The notes under the pieces are model-generated. The model did no database searches, had not been told where the DNA came from, and saw nothing but the letters and a program-made list of their open reading frames with translations. DNA of 64,000 nucleotides, from the NCBI RefSeq assembly GCF_011683915.1, contig NZ_JAAQPH010000010.1:165970-229969 (forward strand), given 5' to 3'. Below are positions 1 through 8,012 of this stretch, one piece after another. Both the position numbers and the translations under genes were made by a program. Position 1 is the stretch's first letter, and each line of letters opens with the position of its first letter. Origin of the DNA: Pelagibius litoralis. Its GTDB lineage: Bacteria > Pseudomonadota > Alphaproteobacteria > Kiloniellales > Kiloniellaceae.

Positions 1-63
1 GGGGCCGATTCCCAAGGCGCCCACCAATCCCTAAACATCGTTCACTCACACGTTGGCGTTCTT

Positions 64-1098
64 TCAGGGGGTAACCCGCCTGCCTGCCTCGCTTGATTCC
101 CGGATCGCTTCGATAATCCGGATGGTATCGCGGGCTTCCTCCGCCAGCACCGGCGGCGGGCCACCGTTCTCGATGGCCTGACGCAGCAGGGCATAGAACT
201 GTTGGTGGGCGCCGGGGATGCTGGGCTCGAAGCGGCTGCTCCCCTGCTCTCCATCAAAAGTCGTCACCCTGGCCCAGCGGTCCTGCGGCTCGATGCCATA
301 GCCCTCGTCCAGGGGGGTCATTCCGCCGCGCAGTTGGTCTTCCTGAATATCCATGAAGCGCTTCATGTAGGACCCCCGGGTGCCGTGAACGGCATAGCGG
401 GTCGAATGATCCGGCGCGTAGTAATTGCCGAAGAGGTCGATGCGCAGCGCGCCCTTGCCCATGCGGGTGTGGAAGCCATCGGCAATCGCACCGCCGCTGC
501 GCTGGATGACCAGATCGCCTTCCACCCAGTCCGGCAAGCCAAAGAGCTGCAGCGCCTGATCAATCAGATGGGCGCCCAGATCATAGTGGATGCCGACGCC
601 CGGGGCCGGCCTTTCCTGCCAGCGGTCGGCAACCTCGCCTTTGTAGAATTCAAAATGCGCGCGATAGCTTTTGATCTCACCCAATTCGCCGGCTTCGATC
701 AGTTTACGCAGCGTCAGGAAATCGGAGTCCCAGCGCCGGTTCTGAAAACAAGTGGCGATCCGCCCGGCCTTGGCCGCCGCGGCAATGACCTGATCGGCCT
801 CCGCAACGCTGGGGGTGAAAGGCTTATCCGATACGACATGCTTGCCGGCTGCCAGGGCCTCCAGCATCAGCGCCGGATGGGTCGGGCTCGGCGTTGCCAG
901 CACCACGAGATCGATCGACGTATCGGCGAAAAGCGCCGCCGGTGTCGGGTGCACGGTGACGCCGGGATGATCGGCCAGAACCTTGGCGCTGTCGGAAGAG
1001 GCGACCGCCGCCAGTTCGATTTCAGCCGCTGGAAACAGCGGCGCGTGGAACGTCTTGCCGGCCAGGCCGTAGCCGACCAATCCAACCCTCAATGCCAT
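64..1098 (-). CDS. Gfo/Idh/MocA-family NAD(P)-dependent oxidoreductase
   Basis: This is a predicted cytoplasmic sugar or polyol dehydrogenase of 344 residues, normal for the family. The N-terminus reads ALRVGLVGYGLAGKTFHAPL, a Rossmann GxGxxG nucleotide-binding loop, and EALAAGKHVVSDKPF around residues 85-100 is the family's conserved EKP-type motif with D in place of E. The C-terminal half carries the usual YDLGAHLIDQALQLFG substrate-domain helix. I start it at 1098 (ATG) because the upstream in-frame extension is arginine-rich and has no family similarity. It is the last gene of a minus-strand sugar ABC operon, 19 bp after the ATPase gene, so it probably oxidises the imported sugar or a derivative. 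The substrate cannot be read from sequence. Confidence 0.9.
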   Translation of the reverse strand: MALRVGLVGYGLAGKTFHAPLFPAAEIELAAVASSDSAKVLADHPGVTVHPTPAALFADTSIDLVVLATPSPTHPALMLEALAAGKHVVSDKPFTPSVAEADQVIAAAAKAGRIATCFQNRRWDSDFLTLRKLIEAGELGEIKSYRAHFEFYKGEVADRWQERPAPGVGIHYDLGAHLIDQALQLFGLPDWVEGDLVIQRSGGAIADGFHTRMGKGALRIDLFGNYYAPDHSTRYAVHGTRGSYMKRFMDIQEDQLRGGMTPLDEGYGIEPQDRWARVTTFDGEQGSSRFEPSIPGAHQQFYALLRQAIENGGPPPVLAEEARDTIRIIEAIRESSEAGRRVTP

Positions 1099-1117
1099 AA
1101 AACCCTCTTGTCTTGAT

Positions 1118-2218
1118 CTAGTTGATCCGCATTTCCGTCTGCGGATCGAAGAAATGCACCTTATCCATATTGAATGCCAGCGGCACCCGGTCGCCCGGCG
1201 CAATACGCTCGCTGGAACGCACCCTTGCCGTTACCTCCTTCTCGCCGAGGCGCGTGACGACGAACTTATCCGCCCCCGTGGGCTCCACGACGTCGATGCC
1301 GCATTCCAGCGTTTCAATGAAGCGGGCCGAACGGTCGGCGCTGGAAACGTCGGTCACGTCTTCCGGACGCACACCGAAAACGATATCCCTGCCGGCATGG
1401 GCCCGCAGCGCTTCCGAAGGTTCGGAAACCGGCAGGCTGACTGCGCCGATCTGAACCGAAGTTGCGCCATTAGCCTGATGAAGGCTGGCGGGCATGAGGT
1501 TCATGGTGGGCGAACCCATGAAGTCGGCAACGAAAACATTGGCCGGGTTCGAGTAAACCTCTTCCGGCGAGCCGACCTGCTGCAGAATCCCGTCCTTCAG
1601 CACAGCGATCTGGGTCGCCAGGGTCATCGCTTCAATCTGGTCATGGGTCACATAGACGATGGTGGTGGCCAGTGCCTGGTGCAGCTTCTTGATCTCGGTG
1701 CGCATGTCCACACGCAGCTTGGCGTCGAGGTTCGACAGCGGCTCGTCGAAAAGAAACACCTGGGGATCGCGCACCAGGGCGCGGCCCATGGCGACGCGCT
1801 GGCGCTGGCCGCCGGAAAGCTGGCCTGGGCGGCGTTTCAGCAGCGGCTCGATCTGCAGCATATCGGCGACCTTGGCCACCGCCGCATCGCGCTCTGCCTT
1901 CGCCACGCCGCGCATCTCCAGCCCGAAAGCGATGTTCTCCGCGACATTCATGTTGGGATAGAGCGCATAGGACTGGAACACCATGGCGATATCCCTCTCC
2001 GAGGGATGCAGATCGTTCACCGGCCGGCCGGCAATACGGATCTCCCCCGCGCTGACGGTCTCCAGCCCCGCGATGCTGTTCAGCAGCGTGGACTTACCGC
2101 AGCCCGAAGGCCCGACGAGTACCAGAAAGCCACCCTCTTCGATGGCGATGTTGATGCCTTTCAGCACATCGACATCGCCGAAGGACTTGCGCAGATTGTG
2201 GATTTCGAGAAAGGCCAT
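1118..2218 (-). CDS. Carbohydrate ABC transporter ATP-binding protein (UgpC/MsmK type)
   Basis: This is the cytoplasmic ATPase of a carbohydrate importer, 366 residues. It has Walker A GPSGCGKST, the Q-loop in MVFQSYALYPNM, signature LSGGQRQRVAMGRALVR, Walker B VFLFDEPLSNLD and the switch histidine in VYVTHDQ. The roughly 130-residue tail after the ATPase domain is the OB-fold (TOBE-like) regulatory domain of the MalK/UgpC group. The frame stays open far upstream, but the alignable protein starts at MAFLEIHNLRKSFGD, so 2218 is the start. It lies 17 bp after the second permease gene. ATPases of this group can serve several sugar importers, so substrate comes from the binding protein rather than from this subunit. 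Confidence 0.95.
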   Translation of the reverse strand: MAFLEIHNLRKSFGDVDVLKGINIAIEEGGFLVLVGPSGCGKSTLLNSIAGLETVSAGEIRIAGRPVNDLHPSERDIAMVFQSYALYPNMNVAENIAFGLEMRGVAKAERDAAVAKVADMLQIEPLLKRRPGQLSGGQRQRVAMGRALVRDPQVFLFDEPLSNLDAKLRVDMRTEIKKLHQALATTIVYVTHDQIEAMTLATQIAVLKDGILQQVGSPEEVYSNPANVFVADFMGSPTMNLMPASLHQANGATSVQIGAVSLPVSEPSEALRAHAGRDIVFGVRPEDVTDVSSADRSARFIETLECGIDVVEPTGADKFVVTRLGEKEVTARVRSSERIAPGDRVPLAFNMDKVHFFDPQTEMRIN

Positions 2219-2235
2219 GGTTACCTCTTGATCCC

Positions 2236-3117
2236 CTACCCTTTGACGGCGCCGGCCATCAGCCCGCGCACGAAGTAGCGGCCGGAGACGATGTAGACGA
2301 TCAGCGTCGGCAAGGCGGCGAGGATCGCTCCGGCAAAATGGACATTGTATTCCTTCACCCCCGTGGAGGAAGAAACCAGATTGTTCAAAGCCACCGTCAT
2401 CGGCTGGCTGTCGAAATCGGCGAAGGAAGCACCGAAGAGGAAGTCGTTCCAGACGTTGGTGAACTGCCAGATCACCGTGACCACGATGATCGGTCCGGAA
2501 GACGGCAGCAGGATCCGCTGGAAGATACGAAAGAAGCCGGCTCCGTCGATGGTCGCAGCACGGACCAGTTCGCTGGGAAAGGCATCGTAGTAGTTGCGAA
2601 AGAACAGCGTGGTGAAGCCGAGACCATAGACGACATGGACCATCACCAAGCCCCAAGTCGTGCCGGCGATACCCAGAAGCCCGAGAATACGGGCCATGGG
2701 GATCAGCACGATCTGGAACGGAATGAAGCAGGAAAACAGCATCAGACCGAAGATGATCCGGTGGCCGCGGAACTGCCACTTGGTGAGGACATAGCCGTTC
2801 AGTGCGCCCAGAAAGGTTGAGATCAGTACCGCCGGCACCACCATGACCAGGGAATTGACGAAGTAGGGGGAAAGGCCCGTCGGCTCGACGCCGATCTGCG
2901 CTTCGCTCCAGGCCTGCACCCAGGGGGTGAAAGTGAAAACCTCCGGCAGCGCCAGCATGTTGCCGGAGCGGATCTCGTCCAGCGGCTTCACCGAGTTCAC
3001 CAGCATGACGAAGAGCGGCAACAGATAGTAGACCGCAAAGACGATCAGCACCGCGTAGATCGCTGCCCGGGCAATCGCGCCGCTGCGCAGGGCGACAGCA
3101 TTGCCGGCCCCGCTCAC
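2236..3117 (-). CDS. Carbohydrate ABC transporter permease, MalG type
   Basis: This is an inner-membrane permease of 293 residues with about six transmembrane helices. The first follows the short basic N-terminus (ARAAIYAVLIVFAVYYLLPLF). The EAA loop, which docks the ATPase, is seen in ELVRAATIDGAGFFRIFQRILLP. I place the start at a GTG (3117) whose last bases overlap the stop codon of the preceding permease in a GTGA arrangement, which indicates translational coupling. The longer reading frame upstream is only a shadow of the preceding gene. It partners with the MalF-type permease and the UgpC-like ATPase. Confidence 0.92.
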   Translation of the reverse strand: MSGAGNAVALRSGAIARAAIYAVLIVFAVYYLLPLFVMLVNSVKPLDEIRSGNMLALPEVFTFTPWVQAWSEAQIGVEPTGLSPYFVNSLVMVVPAVLISTFLGALNGYVLTKWQFRGHRIIFGLMLFSCFIPFQIVLIPMARILGLLGIAGTTWGLVMVHVVYGLGFTTLFFRNYYDAFPSELVRAATIDGAGFFRIFQRILLPSSGPIIVVTVIWQFTNVWNDFLFGASFADFDSQPMTVALNNLVSSSTGVKEYNVHFAGAILAALPTLIVYIVSGRYFVRGLMAGAVKG

Positions 3118-3998
3118 GTCCGCTTCTCCCGCAGTTCGCTGTAGAGATAGGGAATGATGATGGAGGCGATCATGATCAGCATGATCACCGCCGAGGAGGC
3201 GCCGACCCCCATCTGATTGCGGGTGAAGGTGTAGGAGTACATAAAAGTCGCCGGCAGTTCCGTTGCCCGGCCGGGACCGCCGTTGGTCAGGGCGATCACC
3301 AGGTCGTAGGCCTTGATCGCCAGGTGGGCCAAGACGACGAAGGCGGAAAGGAAGGCCGGGCGCAGCATCGGAATGACGATGCGGCGATAGAGTCTCCAGG
3401 CCGAGGCGCCGTCGATCTGCGCCGCCTTCAGGATCTCGTTGTCGATGCCGCGCAGGCCCGCCAGGAACATCGCCATGACAAAGCCGGAAGACTGCCAGAC
3501 GGCGGCGATGACGATGGTGTAGATCGCCATATCGCGATCCTTGATCCACCTGAACTCGAAGGACTCCCAGCCCCAGAGGTGCATCACGTGCTCCAGGCCG
3601 ATGCCGGGGTCGAGGAACCACTTCCAGGCGGTCCCGGTGACAATGAAGGAGAGCGCCATGGGATAGAGAAAGACCGGCCGCAACACGCCCTCGCCGCGTA
3701 TTTTCTGGTCCAGCAGGATGGCCAGACCCAGTCCGATGACGGTGCAGATGACGATGTAGAGGATACCGAAGATCGCCAGATTGCCGAGGGCGGTGGACCA
3801 ATGGCGCAGACCGAAGAGCTTGAAGTAGTTGGTGAAGCCGACCAGGTCGAAGGACGGCAGCATGCGGGAATCGGTGAACGAGAGATAGCCGGTAAAGACG
3901 ATGAAGCCGTAGACGAAAATCAGGATCAGCACAAAGCTGGGCGACAGCACCAGCCGCGGCAGCAGGTCTTGGATCTGATTGCGCAGACGCATCGGCAT
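3114..3998 (-). CDS. Carbohydrate ABC transporter permease, MalF/UgpA type
   Basis: This is an inner-membrane permease of 294 residues, the usual length for the compact MalF/UgpA group. It starts with a cytoplasmic basic stretch and a first helix (LVLSPSFVLILIFVYGFIVF). The EAA docking loop is in NEILKAAQIDGASAWRLYRR. It shares four bases with the next permease gene, so the two are probably made in equal amounts. The 84-bp gap separating it from the binding-protein gene contains a strong hairpin, described separately, that could lower membrane-subunit expression relative to the binding protein. Confidence 0.94.
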   Translation of the reverse strand: MPMRLRNQIQDLLPRLVLSPSFVLILIFVYGFIVFTGYLSFTDSRMLPSFDLVGFTNYFKLFGLRHWSTALGNLAIFGILYIVICTVIGLGLAILLDQKIRGEGVLRPVFLYPMALSFIVTGTAWKWFLDPGIGLEHVMHLWGWESFEFRWIKDRDMAIYTIVIAAVWQSSGFVMAMFLAGLRGIDNEILKAAQIDGASAWRLYRRIVIPMLRPAFLSAFVVLAHLAIKAYDLVIALTNGGPGRATELPATFMYSYTFTRNQMGVGASSAVIMLIMIASIIIPYLYSELREKRT

Positions 3999-4040
3999 GG
4001 CGAAGTCATCCAGCCCCGAGAAGAGAACCCCTGGGAAAGC

Positions 4041-4065
4041 GGCGCCCGGGCCGGGCCCGGGCGCC
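4041..4065 (-). promoter_or_regulatory. Strong intercistronic hairpin after the sugar-binding-protein gene
   Basis: The arms GGCGCCCGGG and CCCGGGCGCC are exact inverted complements of 10 bp around a 5-base loop, inside the gap between the binding-protein gene and the first permease gene. There is no T-run after it on the minus strand, so it is unlikely to be a plain terminator. In ABC importer operons a hairpin at this position commonly stabilises the upstream mRNA or reduces read-through, giving excess binding protein. The role here is inferred from position. Confidence 0.6.
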
Positions 4066-4082
4066 GTTACACTGCGGCAGGG

Positions 4083-5351
4083 TTACTGCGCGGCTTCCAC
4101 CGCGTTGATCAGTTCCTCGGCAGCCGTCGCAGCATCGTATTCGCCATTGAAGTGCGCGGTCACCACGTCGTAGATCGCATTCTTCACCGACGCCGGGGCC
4201 GCATGGCCATGCGCCATGGACCCGAAGAGCTTGCCGGAATCGCTGGCCGCCGCCAGTTCCTTCATGCCCTTCTTGCCGCAGGCATCGAAGTCCGCATCGG
4301 AGACATCGGTGCGCGCCGGAACCGAGCCCTTCACCACATTGAACGCCGACTGGAAGGACGGCGCCATGATGGAGGAGGCCAGCTTCACCTGGGCGTCGCG
4401 CCGATCGTCACCGACCGAGAACATGGCGAACTGATCGGAATTGAAAGTCACCGTGCCCTGGGTACCGGGGAAACGGAAACAGAGGAAATCCTGATCCGGC
4501 TGCAGGCCGGCCTTCAGGAATTCGCCCTTGGCCCAGTCGCCCATGAACTGAACGCCGGCCTTACCTTCGATCACCATGGCCGAGGCCAGGTTCCAATCGC
4601 GCCCGGAAAAATTGTCATCGACGAAGCCGCGCAGGGTCGCCATGCGGTCGAAGGCTTCCTTCATCTCCGCGCCGCCCAAGGCTTTGGGGTCGAGATCGAC
4701 AAAGGCGGCCTTGTAGAGCTCGGGACCGCCGACGCTCATCACCACCGCATCGAAGATGGTTGCGTCCTGCCAGGCCTGACCGCCATGGGCCACCGCGGTA
4801 TAGCCGGCCGCCTTGATCTTGGTAAGCGCCGCGACCAGTTCGTCCCAGGAGGTCGGCTGGGCAATCTCCAGTTCGTCGAAGATCTTCTTGTTGGCCCAGA
4901 CCCAGTTGGTCGAGTGCACGTTCACCGGCGCGGAAATCCACTTGCCTTCGTGCTTGGCAAAACGTTGCAGCGCCGCCGGCACGACCTTGTCCCAGTTCTC
5001 AGAAGCCGCCAACGCATTGAGATCGGCAAGTGCGCCTTCCTGGGCCCAGTCCTGGATATCGAAGCCCAGCATCTGCACCGCGGTTGGCGCATTACCGGCA
5101 GTCACCCGGGCGCGCAGCACGGTCATGGCCTGTTCGCCGCCGCCGCCGGCAACGGGCATGTCCTGCCAACCGACACCCTTGCCCTCCAGATCTTCCTTCA
5201 GAACGTTGAGGGCGGCCGCTTCGCCGCCGGACGTCCACCAATGCAGAACTTCCACGTCCTGCGCCGCAGCGGCCGGGCCTCCGGCCAGACCTCCCGCCAA
5301 CAGACCCAGTGCAACGAGGCTGGTCGACAGTTTCAAGGCAAAGCGGTTCAT
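4083..5351 (-). CDS. Carbohydrate ABC transporter substrate-binding protein
   Basis: This is a periplasmic sugar-binding protein of the extracellular solute-binding family 1 type, 422 residues. A Sec signal peptide ([20 protein letters not shown], then AGGPAAAAQ with cleavage probably after AAA) precedes the mature start [20 protein letters not shown], typical of glucose/oligosaccharide binders. I start at 5351; 26 upstream in-frame residues look non-coding and overlap the operator region. It is the first gene of the minus-strand operon and faces the LacI-type regulator. CTGTAACGTTACAG lies about 50 bp upstream of its start, so it is probably repressed when the inducer sugar is absent. The signature of this group favours a mono- or disaccharide, but the sugar is not determinable. 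Confidence 0.93.
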   Translation of the reverse strand: MNRFALKLSTSLVALGLLAGGLAGGPAAAAQDVEVLHWWTSGGEAAALNVLKEDLEGKGVGWQDMPVAGGGGEQAMTVLRARVTAGNAPTAVQMLGFDIQDWAQEGALADLNALAASENWDKVVPAALQRFAKHEGKWISAPVNVHSTNWVWANKKIFDELEIAQPTSWDELVAALTKIKAAGYTAVAHGGQAWQDATIFDAVVMSVGGPELYKAAFVDLDPKALGGAEMKEAFDRMATLRGFVDDNFSGRDWNLASAMVIEGKAGVQFMGDWAKGEFLKAGLQPDQDFLCFRFPGTQGTVTFNSDQFAMFSVGDDRRDAQVKLASSIMAPSFQSAFNVVKGSVPARTDVSDADFDACGKKGMKELAAASDSGKLFGSMAHGHAAPASVKNAIYDVVTAHFNGEYDAATAAEELINAVEAAQ

Positions 5352-5401
5352 TCTTGTCCTCCCAGTTTCTTTCTTGCGATGAACATTCGCAGCTGAACTA
5401 T

Positions 5402-5415
5402 CTGTAACGTTACAG
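5402..5415. promoter_or_regulatory. LacI-family operator O1 (perfect palindrome)
   Basis: CTGTAACGTTACAG is an exact 14-bp palindrome with a central CG, the standard form of LacI/GalR-family operators. It sits about 50 bp upstream of the sugar-binding-protein gene and faces a LacI-type regulator. A near-identical second copy lies 139 bp away. Confidence 0.75.
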
Positions 5416-5540
5416 TTCATTCCGGTCAACTCTCGCTTGCGGGAACCAAATACGTCACATATTAAATAATTGTTTTTGTTATATATTTTAGATCATACTT
5501 CTTCATAATCTCCCTCGGGTCCGATGATCTCTATTGTGAT

Positions 5541-5554
5541 CTGTAACGATACAG
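5541..5554. promoter_or_regulatory. LacI-family operator O2 (one mismatch)
   Basis: CTGTAACGATACAG matches O1 at 13 of 14 positions and is a palindrome except for one base pair. It lies about 50 bp upstream of the LacI-family gene itself, so the regulator probably controls both its own transcription and the transporter operon. Two operators 139 bp apart could also support a repression loop. Confidence 0.7.
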
Positions 5555-5606
5555 GTATATTCGACGAAATCTCGATGGGACCACCTGAGGGCGGCGTTGG
5601 ACGATT

Positions 5607-6716
5607 ATGGCCCCCAAAAACAAGGCTGAGACAGCGGCGGCAGCGCGCCAGGCGGCGGCGCGCGGTGGAGCGGCTTCGTCCGCCGATCCGGGCAGACGGC
5701 CGACCCTGAAAACCATCGCCGAGATCGCCAACCTGGGGGTTACCACCGTATCTCGGGCCCTGAAGGACGGGCCCGAGATCGGCGCCGAGACCAAGAAACG
5801 CGTGCGCCGCATCGCCAGCGACATCGGCTACCGCCCGGACCGCGCCGGCGTGCGGCTGCGCACCGGCAAGACCAACGTGATCAGCCTGGTCCTCAATCCC
5901 CATGAAGAGGTTGTCGGCTACGGCACCTCGATGATCTTCGGCATTTCGCAGGCTCTGCGCGATACCGCCTATCACCTGGTGGTGACGCCCCACTTCCTGC
6001 AGGGCGACCCCATGGAGCCGATCCGCTACATCATCGAGACCGGGTCGGCCGACGGCATCATCCTGTCGCGCACCCGGCCCCAGGACGAACGTATTCGCTA
6101 TCTCCTGGAGATGGGTTTCCCTTTCATCTGTCATGGGCGCAGCGAACTGGCGACGCCCCATCCGTTTCACGACTTCGACAACTATGCCTTTGCCTTCGAG
6201 GCGGTGAAAAGACTCACGCAGAAAGGGCGCCGTCGGCTCTGCATCATCGCCCCGCCGCAGGGCGTGACCTACCATAACCACATGATGATGGGCTTCGAGC
6301 GGGCGGCCCACCAGTTCGGCGCCGCCATGGTGCCCGCCCGGGGTATCGACACAGATACCGCGCCGGACGAAATCCGCTCTGCCATCTGCGCCATGATGAG
6401 CCAGGACAATCCGCCGGACGGCTTCGTCTGCAGCGGCGACGTCTCCGCCCTGGCTCTGACCGCCGGGCTGCGCGACGCCGGCCTGACCCCCGGCCGCGAT
6501 ACCGACCTGGTTGCCAAGCAGACCTCGCCGGTACTCGATCATACGACCCCGGCGATGGACACGATCTACGAAGACCTGGCGGCGACGGGCCAGACGCTGG
6601 CGAGCCTGTTGGTCCGGCGCATAAACGACGAGCCGGTGGAGCAGCTGCAAAGCCTTCGCGAACCGGAGCTGCGTTTCAGAACCCCCTGCCCGCCGCAGGC
6701 CGCCAAGAACAGCTGA
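5607..6716 (+). CDS. LacI-family transcriptional regulator
   Basis: This is a cytoplasmic DNA-binding repressor of 369 residues. An alanine-rich tail of about 30 residues precedes the helix-turn-helix, TLKTIAEIANLGVTTVSRAL, followed by the hinge region IGYRPDRAGVRLRTGKTNVISLVL. The remainder is a periplasmic-binding-protein-like sugar-sensing core. The N-terminal tail is longer than usual, and an internal start nearer the HTH cannot be excluded. It faces the ABC importer operon, with two matching palindromic operators between them, and is followed 32 bp later by a DUF1479 gene on the same strand. The simplest reading is a local repressor of the transporter, the dehydrogenase and itself. Confidence 0.92.
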   Translation: MAPKNKAETAAAARQAAARGGAASSADPGRRPTLKTIAEIANLGVTTVSRALKDGPEIGAETKKRVRRIASDIGYRPDRAGVRLRTGKTNVISLVLNPHEEVVGYGTSMIFGISQALRDTAYHLVVTPHFLQGDPMEPIRYIIETGSADGIILSRTRPQDERIRYLLEMGFPFICHGRSELATPHPFHDFDNYAFAFEAVKRLTQKGRRRLCIIAPPQGVTYHNHMMMGFERAAHQFGAAMVPARGIDTDTAPDEIRSAICAMMSQDNPPDGFVCSGDVSALALTAGLRDAGLTPGRDTDLVAKQTSPVLDHTTPAMDTIYEDLAATGQTLASLLVRRINDEPVEQLQSLREPELRFRTPCPPQAAKNS

Positions 6717-6748
6717 CCGGCAGAAGACGCCGACTGGGAGGACCCGAC

Positions 6749-8002
6749 ATGCCAGACCTGCAAACATCCGACCTGAACGACACGATCCGCCAATACATCA
6801 TCGAAGCCAAGGCCGAACTCCGCGCAAAGCAGAACGTCGTCGCGGCTTTCGCCAAGCTAAGCGAGGCTATGCGCCGTGAGGTCGAAAGCCTGCTGAACGA
6901 AGAGGCGAAAGAAGGATCGGCCGTCCCGCAGATCGACTTTGCCGCGGTGCAGGGCGGCAAGGTCTCCGATGCACAGCGCCGGCAGATCCGCCGGCGCGGC
7001 GCCGTGGTGATCCGCGGCGTCTTCCCCCGCGCGCGCGCCGAAGCCTGGAACCAGGAGATCGGCGCTTATATCGCCGAAAACGACTACCTGCAGAAAGCGC
7101 AGGAAAAGTCCGGCATGGACAAGTACTTCGACCAGTTGAACGCGGGCCGGCCGCAGATCTACGGCCTCTATTGGTCGAAGCCCCAGATCATGGCCCGTCA
7201 GGCTGAGGAAATGGCCGAGACCAAGCGCTTCCTGAACCGCTTGTGGGACGTGCGCGGCCCGGTCGGCGACGAGTTCGATGCGGACAACGACTACGCCTAT
7301 GCCGACCGGACAAGGCGGCGCCAGCCCGGCGACAGTCAGCTCGGCCTCTCGCCGCATATGGACGCAGGTTCCTATGAGCGCTGGATCGATCCGGCCTTTC
7401 AAAAGATTTACGAGCCTGTCTTCGCCGGCGACTGGACCGCCTACGACCCCTGGAAAGCCACCTACCGCACCCAGACGCGCGAATACGCCTCCCCCGCGGT
7501 CTGCTCCATGTTCCGCTCCTTCCAGGGCTGGACGGCCTTGACGACGCAGGGCCCCAACGACGGCACCCTGCAACTGGTGCCCGTCGCCTCGGGCATCGCC
7601 TATATGCTGCTGCGCGCGCTTCAACCGGATGTGCCGGAGGACGCGCTTTGCGGCGCCCTGCCGGGGAAGGCGCTCTGTGCGGACGCGGCCTGGCACGGCG
7701 ATCTTCTGGAAGGGCTGGTTTCGATCCCGACGGTCGAGCCGGGCGACACGGTCTGGTGGCACCCGGACCTGATCCACGCCGTCGAAGACGTCCACAGCGG
7801 CAGCGGCGAGTCCAATGTGATCTACATAGGCGCCTCACCGCGCTGCGCCAAGAACGAGGCCTATGCGCGCAAGCAGGCCGCCCACTTCCTGGCCGGGCAA
7901 AGCGCGCCAGATTTCGCGGCGGAGAACTACGAGGTCGATTTCAAAGGGCGCGCCACGCCGGATGACCTGACCGACCTCGGCCGCGCCCAGATGGCGCTTT
8001 AG
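6749..8002 (+). CDS. DUF1479 (YbiU-like) non-haem iron oxygenase-like protein
   Basis: This 417-residue cytoplasmic protein matches the DUF1479/YbiU family, which has the double-stranded beta-helix fold of Fe(II)/2-oxoglutarate oxygenases. The expected metal-binding set is visible as H-x-D in LSPHMDAGSYERW and a distal histidine in HPDLIHAVEDVH; a downstream arginine in IYIGASPRCAKNEAY may hold the co-substrate. A good ribosome-binding site (GGGAGGA) precedes the ATG. It follows the LacI regulator and is convergent with the C45 hydrolase gene. Family members have no firmly established substrate; here its position suggests oxidative handling of a sugar-derived compound, which is inference. Confidence 0.88.
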   Translation: MPDLQTSDLNDTIRQYIIEAKAELRAKQNVVAAFAKLSEAMRREVESLLNEEAKEGSAVPQIDFAAVQGGKVSDAQRRQIRRRGAVVIRGVFPRARAEAWNQEIGAYIAENDYLQKAQEKSGMDKYFDQLNAGRPQIYGLYWSKPQIMARQAEEMAETKRFLNRLWDVRGPVGDEFDADNDYAYADRTRRRQPGDSQLGLSPHMDAGSYERWIDPAFQKIYEPVFAGDWTAYDPWKATYRTQTREYASPAVCSMFRSFQGWTALTTQGPNDGTLQLVPVASGIAYMLLRALQPDVPEDALCGALPGKALCADAAWHGDLLEGLVSIPTVEPGDTVWWHPDLIHAVEDVHSGSGESNVIYIGASPRCAKNEAYARKQAAHFLAGQSAPDFAAENYEVDFKGRATPDDLTDLGRAQMAL

Positions 8003-8012
8003 GCGGCGCGGC

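Noticed and set aside
3324..5396. A 690-codon open frame on the plus strand across the ABC importer genes
   Set aside because: It is antisense to well-supported permease and binding-protein genes; long shadow frames are common in GC-rich DNA and its protein has no recognisable domain.
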